Source of the DNA: Polyangiaceae bacterium
GTDB lineage: Bacteria > Myxococcota_A > Polyangia > Polyangiales > Polyangiaceae
Reading direction: 5' to 3'
Assembly (NCBI GenBank): GCA_029266615.1
Contig: JAQSWN010000041.1
Span: forward strand, 1-37,276
DNA: 37,276 nucleotides
Below the pieces are notes generated by a model. It saw only the letters and a program-made list of their open reading frames with translations. It searched no databases and was not told the DNA's origin. The position numbers and the translations under genes are program-made. Of the stretch, positions 31,751 through 37,276 are shown piece after piece. Each line of letters opens with the position of its first letter. The stretch's first letter is position 1.

Positions 31751-32488
31751 TCAGAAGTTGATTTTGCGCATGATGAAGCGCGGCAAAAAGCGGATTACCA
31801 GCATGACGAGCGCCCACATGCCGGGCGTGTAGAGCACGGGCTTTCGCTTATCTAGCGCCTGCACCACGTCCCGCGCGACTTGCTCGGGCTCACCCGCGAA
31901 CGGAGGCGGTTTCAGCCCCGCCGTCATCGTGGTCTTCACGAAGCCGGGCTTGACCGTGAGCACGCTCAGCCCCTGGGCGTGGTACTTGTGATCCATCGCT
32001 TCCAAGTAGATGGAAAGCCCGGCCTTGGCCGACCCGTAGATCGCGACCGGCTTGCGCCCGCGGTCACCAGCCACGGAAGAGAACACGGCCAGACGGCCGC
32101 CGCCTCGCGACAGCAGGCGCTTCCGCACGTGCTCGCAAAAAACGACCGTGTTCGCGTAGTCCAGGGTCACGAGCTTGCGAGTAAGCTCGATGTCCGCTTC
32201 GAGCGCGTCTTGAGTCGCGAAGAGGGCGGCCGTGACCACGACGGTGTCGAAATTGCCGAGCCCGCCATCGGCGGCGTCCAGGGCCGCGGCAAAGCCTTCC
32301 GGCTCCGCGAGGTCGCAGAGCGCGAAGCCCACGTTGCCGCCTTTGGCGCGCGCTTTCAAATCTTCTGCGCTGCGCTCCAGCTCTTCTTGCACGTTGCCGA
32401 GCAAGAACACCGAATCGCCTCGCTCCACCATGCGCCGCGCGACCGCGCGCCCCATGCCGCTCGTACCGCCGAAAACTACTACTTTCAT
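31751..32488 (-). CDS. Short-chain dehydrogenase, DprE2-like
   Basis: This is a 245-residue SDR with cofactor motif FGGTSGMGRAVA near the N-terminus and the catalytic set Ser138, Tyr151, Lys155 (VFSSVAGDRGRKPVAIYGSAK). The C-terminal hydrophobic tail (WALVMLVIRFLPRFIMRK) is like that of DprE2, which reduces the 2-keto intermediate in decaprenyl-phosphoryl-arabinose formation. Its ATG overlaps the stop of the DprE1-like gene as ATGA, the same partner order as in mycobacteria. The pair should carry out a 2'-epimerisation of a sugar, but the lipid carrier and sugar in this organism are not known. Confidence 0.85.
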   Translation of the reverse strand: MKVVVFGGTSGMGRAVARRMVERGDSVFLLGNVQEELERSAEDLKARAKGGNVGFALCDLAEPEGFAAALDAADGGLGNFDTVVVTAALFATQDALEADIELTRKLVTLDYANTVVFCEHVRKRLLSRGGGRLAVFSSVAGDRGRKPVAIYGSAKAGLSIYLEAMDHKYHAQGLSVLTVKPGFVKTTMTAGLKPPPFAGEPEQVARDVVQALDKRKPVLYTPGMWALVMLVIRFLPRFIMRKINF

Positions 32489-33870
32489 GCCGCGTCGCCG
32501 AAAAGCCGGACGGACTGCGCCGAGCGCAACCGCCGCTTCGGATCCCACTTTTCTCTAAGCTCCAGGAAGCGCGGCAGCCGGGGCTCCATGGCCCGGAAAT
32601 GCTCGGCTCTGGTGAAGCGATCCTTGGTCAAGTACATGCGGCCCTTCGCCGCGATCACGAACTCGTTCAAGCTGTCGATGATCTTTTGCAGCCCTGGGGA
32701 GACGGCCATGTCGATGGCGATCGACGTACCCTCCAGCGGGAACGACAGCACACCCTGGCCCTCGGGGCCGCAGTCCTTGATCACGCACAGCGGCGATGCT
32801 CCGCCCAGCTTGGTGAGCCGCTGCATGAATTCCCGTACCATCTCCGGGCCACCCGCGCGCGGCAGCACGCACTGGTACTGGGTGAAGCCGCGGGAGCCGT
32901 ACCCGCGGTTCCACTGCAAAATCGCATCCAGCGGATAAAAGAACGGATCCGGCCCGACCGTGCCGCGCCACTGTTTCCGCACGTGCTTCCAGTAGTAAGC
33001 GGTATTGAAGAGGCTCGCGGTCACGTTGTTGAGCGCGAAGTTCGGCAGGTCGATCGGGAACGTCTTCTTCTTCGCCACCTGGGGTGGGGCGGGCGGCGCT
33101 TCGCCCGGCCCCGCCCATCGCCCGGCCATCAAGATGCCGCGGCCCATCGAGCGACCGCGATTCAAGCAGTCGATCCAGCCCATGGTCATGGGCCAGGCCG
33201 GCGCGGACTCGCCCAGCGCGACCAAGAACGCGTCGATGTTCGGTACACGCCGGCTCTCCATCCAGATCCAGGGGCTCGGGATGCGGAGCATCGTGAACTC
33301 CACCTCGAGGATATGGCCGAGTAACCCCATTCCGCCGACCGTGCCCCAGAACAGGTCCGGCAGCACGGTCGGTGAGCAGTCCACGATGGTGTCGTCCGCC
33401 AGGCGCATGCGCAGGCTCTTCACGTGACGACCGAAGCAGCCCTCGACGTGGTGATTCTTGCCGTGCACGTCACTCGCGACCATCCCGCCGAGCGTGACGT
33501 ACTGCGTGCCCGGCGTGACCGGCGAGAAGAAGCCGCGCGGAATGAACAGCCGATTGAGCTCCACCAAGCTGAAGCCCGCTTCCGCCCGAAGCACTCCCGT
33601 CGTTTCGTCGAAGGCGAGAATGCGATTGGCGAAGCGTGTGCCGACGACCTTGTCCCCCGCCGCGGCCGGCAAAGACGAGTCGCCGTAAGAGCGCCCCAAA
33701 CCGCGTGAAAGCACGGCGCCTTGCGTGGTGCGGGCCAGGTCTTCCGTCAGCGTCTCGCTCCCGGGCGCGGGGATGCGACCCCAACCTTCGAGCTGCGGCG
33801 CGACTGCTCGACGCTCTGCGCGAGCAAGCTCTCCGGCCACCGCCGGCACCGGTTGGAGGCGCTGTGTCAC
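32485..33870 (-). CDS. FAD-linked oxidase, DprE1-like
   Basis: This is a 461-residue flavoprotein of the VAO family, equal in length to M. tuberculosis DprE1. Shared segments are SRGLGRSYGDSSL, TPGTQYVTLGGMVASDVHGK, HVEGCFGRHV, LFWGTVGGMGLLGHILEVEF, YPLDAILQWNRGYGSRGFTQ, GVLSFPLEG and YLTKDRFT. Lys416 corresponds to the catalytic Lys418 of DprE1. Cys387, the residue targeted by benzothiazinones, is Ala385 here. DprE1 oxidises decaprenyl-phosphoryl-ribose at C2'. The start is GTG, and the stop overlaps the DprE2-like gene. It heads a run of seven minus-strand genes. The reaction type is well supported; the substrate in a Gram-negative myxobacterium is uncertain. Confidence 0.88.
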   Translation of the reverse strand: MTQRLQPVPAVAGELARAERRAVAPQLEGWGRIPAPGSETLTEDLARTTQGAVLSRGLGRSYGDSSLPAAAGDKVVGTRFANRILAFDETTGVLRAEAGFSLVELNRLFIPRGFFSPVTPGTQYVTLGGMVASDVHGKNHHVEGCFGRHVKSLRMRLADDTIVDCSPTVLPDLFWGTVGGMGLLGHILEVEFTMLRIPSPWIWMESRRVPNIDAFLVALGESAPAWPMTMGWIDCLNRGRSMGRGILMAGRWAGPGEAPPAPPQVAKKKTFPIDLPNFALNNVTASLFNTAYYWKHVRKQWRGTVGPDPFFYPLDAILQWNRGYGSRGFTQYQCVLPRAGGPEMVREFMQRLTKLGGASPLCVIKDCGPEGQGVLSFPLEGTSIAIDMAVSPGLQKIIDSLNEFVIAAKGRMYLTKDRFTRAEHFRAMEPRLPRFLELREKWDPKRRLRSAQSVRLFGDAA

Positions 33871-33999
33871 GCGCGAAAGCTATGCCGGAACATGTACAGG
33901 GGCAACACTCTCCCCGAAATCTCCACACGCCGCTCGCGACCCGTTGGCCGAAGAAAAAGCCGTCGAAAGCGGGCCTCAGCCGCGTGGTTGCTCGGTGAC

Positions 34000-34022
34000 G
34001 CCGACGGTCTCTTTCCGTCGGC
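34000..34022. promoter_or_regulatory. Inverted repeat between divergent DprE1-like and DUF1279 genes
   Basis: GCCGACGG (34000-34007), loop TCTCTTT, CCGTCGGC (34015-34022): perfect 8-base arms. It lies in the 240-base divergent gap, where a terminator is not expected, so it may be an operator or a leader hairpin. Confidence 0.45.
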
Positions 34023-34111
34023 AAGGCCCGCGGCGACACTGACGGTTGCGGCGCGACCCACGCGCGGTGACGCCCCTCGAGCCCCGCGCGCAAGTGCTAA
34101 GCTCCCGCGCT

Positions 34112-34420
34112 GTGACTCGCGACAAGCTCAAGGCGCTGCTCGAAGAATACGGCCGCGTAGCCATCTGGACCTATCTGGTAATCTGGCTCAGCGTGCTGGC
34201 CGGCTTCGCAATTGCCATATCCTCGGGGGTGAAGGTGTCGTCCACCAGCGGGGGCGCGGGCGTGCTCTTGTCCGCTTGGCTCGCGACCAAGCTCACCCAG
34301 CCCCTGCGTATCGCAGGTACGCTCGCCGCGACGCCCGTCATTGCGACACTGCTCAAGAAGCGGCGCAAGCCGGCACCCTCGGGCGCGGCGGAGCCGGGGC
34401 CGACCACCGGCGCTGACTGA
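34112..34420 (+). CDS. DUF1279 (FAM210-like) membrane protein
   Basis: This is a 102-residue small membrane protein of the DUF1279 family. TRDKLKALLEEYGRVAIWTY is the conserved start and overlaps the first helix (YLVIWLSVLAGFAIAISSG), followed by the VKVSS turn. A second helix includes LAATPVIATLLKKRR. Related eukaryotic proteins FAM210A/B sit in mitochondria; bacterial function is unknown. The GTG start at 34112 gives the usual N-terminus, while the extra 22 codons upstream are not family-like. Confidence 0.78.
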   Translation: MTRDKLKALLEEYGRVAIWTYLVIWLSVLAGFAIAISSGVKVSSTSGGAGVLLSAWLATKLTQPLRIAGTLAATPVIATLLKKRRKPAPSGAAEPGPTTGAD

Positions 34421-34485
34421 CGAGCGCGCGAATCCGCGAAGCTGCGCGCGCACCGCGCCTACGTGGCTTTGCGAAAAACGCGCTC

Positions 34486-34506
34486 GGCGGGCATTTTCCG
34501 CCCGCC
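34486..34506 (+). terminator. Hairpin between DUF1279 and the leuA promoter
   Basis: GGCGGGC (34486-34492), loop ATTTTCC, GCCCGCC (34500-34506): perfect 7-base arms ending three bases before the leuA -35 box. It could end the DUF1279 transcript or act as an operator on the promoter. No T-run follows. Confidence 0.5.
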
Positions 34507-34509
34507 CCG

Positions 34510-34537
34510 TTGACAGCGCGGGCTCATTCACTATGCT
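34510..34537 (+). promoter_or_regulatory. Sigma-70-type promoter for leuA
   Basis: TTGACA (34510-34515) matches the -35 consensus fully. After a 16-base spacer TATGCT (34532-34537) matches four of six -10 bases. The predicted transcript starts near 34544 and carries a leader of about 190 bases before the leuA ATG. Confidence 0.6.
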
Positions 34538-34546
34538 TTGCCTACC

Positions 34547-34612
34547 TTGCCCGCTCCGTTTTGCCTTTCGCTCCTCCTCGGGCTGCTCCTTAGCAGCGCG
34601 GGAGAGGTGTGA
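34547..34612 (+). CDS. Candidate Leu-rich leader peptide of leuA
   Basis: A 21-codon frame opens with TTG at 34547 and ends with TGA at 34610. It reads (M)PAPFCLSLLLGLLLSSAGEV. Six of the seven codons at 34571-34591 are Leu (CTC CTC CTC GGG CTG CTC CTT), with another Leu two codons before. A Leu run just upstream of alternative hairpins is what a leucine attenuation leader needs, and the downstream gene makes leucine. Weak points: the start is TTG with no Shine-Dalgarno, and it would begin only a few bases after the predicted transcription start. It could be chance coding in a hydrophobic-biased stretch. Confidence 0.5.
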   Translation: MPAPFCLSLLLGLLLSSAGEV

Positions 34613-34681
34613 AACGCCGCAAAACGTAGCTTCGGCCACGTAACGTTTCTCAGACTCCTCTCCCGCAACTTGCCGGAGAGG
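34582..34681 (+). promoter_or_regulatory. Alternative hairpins in the leuA leader (attenuator-like)
   Basis: Three stems are visible. A: GCTGCT/AGCAGC (34582-34587 with 34592-34597). B: GCGGGAGAGG (34598-34607) pairs perfectly with CCTCTCCCGC (34657-34666), with a further small stem inside containing a TTCG loop. C: CCTCTCC (34657-34663) pairs instead with GGAGAGG (34675-34681), extended by GCA/TGC. B and C share 34657-34663 and exclude each other. The Leu codons lie over stem A, directly before the left arm of B. C is not followed by a T-run, so it would have to act through Rho or by masking the purine-rich GGAGAGGAAGG. Confidence 0.6.
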
Positions 34682-34734
34682 AAGGTGATTTCGCGCCTGG
34701 CCCTCTTCGGCTCTTTCCCGAACCCGAGGTCCCG

Positions 34735-36393
34735 ATGCCGTTCAATCACCACCGTTACGAAGCTCCCGCGCGCGTTCACCTCCCCGACCGAAAATGGCCG
34801 GACCGCGCGCTCACCACCGCGCCCACGTGGTGCTCGGTAGATCTTCGTGACGGCAACCAGGCCTTGCCGGACCCGATGGGACACGATCGCAAGCGCGCGC
34901 TCCTCGAGCTGCTCGTCAAAGTCGGCTTCAAACAAATCGAGCTCGGCTTCCCGAGCGCTTCGCAGACCGACTTCGACTTTATCCGCTGGGCACTGACCAG
35001 CGGTGCGCTGCCCGAGGACGTGATTCCTCAGGTCATCACGCAGGCTCGCGAGCCCCTGATCGCGCGCACCTTCGAGTCGCTGAAGGGGGCTAAGCGAGCG
35101 ATTTTACACCTGTACAACTCCACGAGCGAGCTGCAGCGCCGCGTCGTTTTCGGCAAGTCCAAGCAAGAGATTCTGGACCTCGCCGTGCAAGGGACGCTGT
35201 GGGTGAAGCGAGAAGCCGAAAAGATGCCGGAGACCCAGATCATCTTACAGTACTCGCCGGAGAGCTTCACCGGGACGGAGCTCGACTATGCGCTGTCGGT
35301 GTGCGACGCGGTCGCGGAGGCGTGGGACGCCGGCCCGGAGCGCCCCATGATCATCAACTTGCCGACCACGGTCGAGATGACGACCCCGAACGTCTTCGCC
35401 GATCGCATCGAATGGTTCGAGCGGAACCGTAAGCGGCGCGAGCACGTCGTGCTCAGCGTGCACACCCACAACGACCGAGGTACCGGCGTCGCCAGCGCCG
35501 AGCTCGCGATGCTCGCAGGCGCGACGCGCGTGGAAGGCACGTTGCTGGGCAACGGCGAGCGGTCCGGCAACGTGGATATCGTCACCATCGCCATGAACCT
35601 GTATTCGCACGGAGTCGATCCGATGTTGTATTTCGAAGACATGCCCGAGGTCGTGCGCGTCGTGGAATCCTCCACGCGCCTGCCGGTTCATCCACGCCAC
35701 CCCTACGCGGGCGAGCTGGTATTCACAGCGTTCAGCGGCAGCCACCAGGACGCCATCCACAAGGGCATGAAACACATGGGGAAGGCAGACAGCGCTCGAT
35801 ACGAGGTGCCCTACCTGCCGATCGACCCGGCTGACATTGGCCGCGCCTACGAGCCCATCATTCGAATCAACAGCCAATCTGGAAAGTCCGGCGTCGCCCA
35901 CGTGCTGGAGCGCGACCACGGCTACCGCGTGCCGCGTGCCTTGGCGATCGAGCTCAGCCAAGCTGTGCAAGCCGTCACGGACGCGCGAGGGCGAGAGCTG
36001 TCACCCACCGAGGTAGGCGAGGTGTTCGAGCAGCAGTACCTGGTCGTCAACGGCCCGTACACGCTGCACGACGTGACGGTGGAGCGGCGCAGCTCCAGCG
36101 AATGCGCGGTCACGGCACGGCTTACGGCACGCGGCGAGCGGCGCGAAGTGCGCGGCACCGGCAACGGCCCCGTGGACGCGTTCGTCACCGCGCTCGCTGT
36201 GGTCATGGGGAGTTCGGTGGAAGTGGCGGACTACGCCGAGCACGCCGTCGGCACGGGCTCCTCCGCCCACGCCATCGCCTACGTGGCAGTGCGGGTCGCT
36301 GGCGAGGAGCGCTACGGCGTCGCCCGCCACGAGGACGTAGTGCTCGCCGCTTTTCATGCCATCGTCGGCGCCTGTAACCGCGCGCGACCTTGA
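34735..36393 (+). CDS. leuA: 2-isopropylmalate synthase
   Basis: This is a 552-residue enzyme of the long LeuA type found in actinobacteria and yeast. It condenses acetyl-CoA with 2-oxoisovalerate, the first step of leucine synthesis. The catalytic barrel has WCSVDLRDGNQAL (Arg38, Asp39), LGFPSASQTDFDF, the metal-site motif VHTHNDRGTG and LLGNGERSGNVD. The linker region contains RINSQSGKSGVAH. Residues from about 430 form the C-terminal LeuA regulatory domain (VNGPYTLHDVTV, RGTGNGPVDAFVTAL), where leucine binds and inhibits. The start ATG has GAGG six bases upstream. A leader of about 190 bases with alternative hairpins suggests expression control by leucine as well. The downstream lipoprotein follows after 17 bases. 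Confidence 0.96.
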   Translation: MPFNHHRYEAPARVHLPDRKWPDRALTTAPTWCSVDLRDGNQALPDPMGHDRKRALLELLVKVGFKQIELGFPSASQTDFDFIRWALTSGALPEDVIPQVITQAREPLIARTFESLKGAKRAILHLYNSTSELQRRVVFGKSKQEILDLAVQGTLWVKREAEKMPETQIILQYSPESFTGTELDYALSVCDAVAEAWDAGPERPMIINLPTTVEMTTPNVFADRIEWFERNRKRREHVVLSVHTHNDRGTGVASAELAMLAGATRVEGTLLGNGERSGNVDIVTIAMNLYSHGVDPMLYFEDMPEVVRVVESSTRLPVHPRHPYAGELVFTAFSGSHQDAIHKGMKHMGKADSARYEVPYLPIDPADIGRAYEPIIRINSQSGKSGVAHVLERDHGYRVPRALAIELSQAVQAVTDARGRELSPTEVGEVFEQQYLVVNGPYTLHDVTVERRSSSECAVTARLTARGERREVRGTGNGPVDAFVTALAVVMGSSVEVADYAEHAVGTGSSAHAIAYVAVRVAGEERYGVARHEDVVLAAFHAIVGACNRARP

Positions 36394-36410
36394 TGTAGCC
36401 TGCGTCGGCA

Positions 36411-36881
36411 ATGCCGTCCGCGCGTGGTCTCCTAGCTCTCCTCTCCATCGTCCTCGCCCTCGGCGCCTGCGGCCGCGCGGCGGAGTCGGGTGCGGAGACC
36501 ACGTCCGCTCCGGCCCCGCGTGAGCCGCGGCCGGAGCTAGACGCTTTGCAGCGGGACTTGGAGGCGAGTGAAGCGCAGCTCGCGGCAGAGCTCGCGCGCC
36601 GGGGAGAGCCGCCCCTGCTCCGGCAACAAAAGGCGGATGGCGTCGCGCCCGCGGACGCCACGCCGCAAGGCGAGAGCGCGGCGAGTCCGAAGGCGGCGGA
36701 AGACGACGCCCCCAGGTCGGCGTGCGACTTGGCGTGCCGCGCTCTGTCTTCGATGCGCCGCTCGGCGGACGGCATCTGCTCGCTGACCGCTACCCAGCAC
36801 GAGCGTTGCGCAGGAGCCCGAGAGCGCGTGGAGGCGGCGACGCGGAGAGTTGCGACGGCTGGTTGCCTGTGTCCTCCGTGA
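36411..36881 (+). CDS. Small Cys-containing lipoprotein
   Basis: This is a 156-residue predicted lipoprotein. The lipobox is ALGAC with Cys20. A charged Glu/Arg/Ala-rich middle (LDALQRDLEASEAQLAAELA) is probably helical or coiled. The C-terminal part has six Cys (SACDLACRALSSM, DGICSLTATQHERCAGARER, GCLCPP), suggesting a small disulphide-bonded helical unit. The CDLACRALSSMRRSADGIC arrangement is seen in other myxobacterial lipoproteins, but I cannot name a family. It lies 17 bases after leuA and its stop overlaps the GTG start of the helicase gene. Confidence 0.75.
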   Translation: MPSARGLLALLSIVLALGACGRAAESGAETTSAPAPREPRPELDALQRDLEASEAQLAAELARRGEPPLLRQQKADGVAPADATPQGESAASPKAAEDDAPRSACDLACRALSSMRRSADGICSLTATQHERCAGARERVEAATRRVATAGCLCPP

Positions 36882-37276
36882 GGCTACGCCCGTACCAGGC
36901 TGAGGCCATCGAGGCCGTCCTCGCTGCGCGAAGGCGCGGCTCGAAGCGGCTGCTCGTGTGCTTGCCGACCGGCGCGGGGAAGACGGTCATCTTTTCGCGG
37001 CTCGCGCAGCTCGCGCAGCGCCAAGTGCTGGTCCTCGCGCACCGTGAGGAGCTTCTCTTTCAAGCGCGAGAGAAGCTGCAGCAGGCGCTCGGGGGCGAGC
37101 AGGTCGTCGCCATCGAGCGCGGCGCCGAGCGAGGCGCGCGTGACGCCAAGGTACTGGTGTGCTCCATCCGCTCTCTTCACGAGCAGCGCCTGGCGGAGGT
37201 GATGCGAGGCCGCCAAGTCGGCTTGATCATTTACGACGAGTGTCATCACGCGGCCGCGGACGACAACTTGCGCGTC
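36878..37276 (+). CDS. Superfamily 2 DEAD/DEAH-type helicase, 3' end outside window
   Basis: The first 133 codons of a superfamily 2 helicase are present; the rest is beyond the right edge. RLRPYQAEAIEAVLAA is the Q-like N-terminal region. Motif I is CLPTGAGKTVIF, motif Ia LVLAHREELLFQA, motif Ib-like VLVCSIRSL and motif II YDECHHAAA (DECH type). This set resembles the RadD/YejH or type III restriction-like group of DNA helicases. The GTG start overlaps the lipoprotein stop as GTGA. The C-terminal domains that would decide its subfamily are not visible. Confidence 0.9.
   Translation, partial: MRLRPYQAEAIEAVLAARRRGSKRLLVCLPTGAGKTVIFSRLAQLAQRQVLVLAHREELLFQAREKLQQALGGEQVVAIERGAERGARDAKVLVCSIRSLHEQRLAEVMRGRQVGLIIYDECHHAAADDNLRV

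Noticed and set aside
34533..34643. ATG at 34533 as start of a leader peptide
   Set aside because: It overlaps the predicted -10 box, so it would not be transcribed from that promoter, and its frame has no Leu run; the TTG frame at 34547 fits better.

Overview
The window is high-GC bacterial chromosome and looks like a myxobacterium, probably of the Polyangiales/Sorangiineae type. The evidence is the gene families: a DUF2378 protein (the TIGR02265 family, first described as paralogous in Myxococcus/Stigmatella), a fibro-slime-domain lipoprotein, lipoproteins with long Gly/Ser/Ala linkers behind the lipobox, a Ser/Thr kinase coupled to a secreted TPR protein, DUF4388/ParA/Roadblock signalling genes and an Hsp70-DUF2760 pair. 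No rRNA, tRNA, CRISPR array, insertion sequence or phage gene was seen. Genes are dense, many overlap by 4 bases (ATGA, GTGA, TTGA), and GTG/TTG starts are common.

Layout. 1-3587: a DUF2760 gene overlapping an Hsp70-like gene that runs off the left edge, a DUF2905 membrane peptide, and two convergent lipoproteins (one with a VWA domain). 3718-6725: a SpoIIAA-like hypothetical, then a DUF2378 gene and a hybrid histidine kinase. 6731-9717 (minus): a ThDP-dependent acetolactate-synthase-like enzyme coupled to a divergent KAS III-like enzyme. 10577-11551: an esterase lipoprotein of the PHB-depolymerase/feruloyl-esterase class. 12037-15388: a five-gene operon of TPR protein, pseudo-receiver/DUF4388 protein, ParA-like ATPase and two Roadblock-like proteins. 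It is closed by a strong hairpin shared with the opposing operon 15441-17658, which encodes an aromatic (probably tyrosine) ammonia-lyase and a phenolic acid decarboxylase. 18619-21275: a Ser/Thr kinase and its coupled TPR protein. 21598-24903: a GFA-family protein, a zinc-ribbon membrane protein and FtsH. 24969-27885: a DedA protein, a fibro-slime lipoprotein and an MtfA-like peptidase. 27935-33870 (minus): seven tightly packed genes starting with a DprE1/DprE2-like pair and including a lipoprotein, an HTTM-like membrane protein and a DUF938 protein. 34112-37276: a DUF1279 protein, 2-isopropylmalate synthase (leuA) with a structured leader, a small lipoprotein and the start of a superfamily 2 helicase.

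How genes work together. The two-gene operon at 15441-17658 spells a short path from tyrosine through p-coumarate to 4-vinylphenol. The 12037-15388 operon looks like an uncharacterised ParA/Roadblock signalling or positioning module with no MglA-type GTPase beside it. The most striking non-coding signal is upstream of leuA: a consensus-like promoter, a 21-codon reading frame with six Leu codons within seven, and two mutually exclusive hairpins. This is the layout of leucine-responsive attenuation, although a Shine-Dalgarno for the leader peptide and a U-tract after the second hairpin are both lacking.
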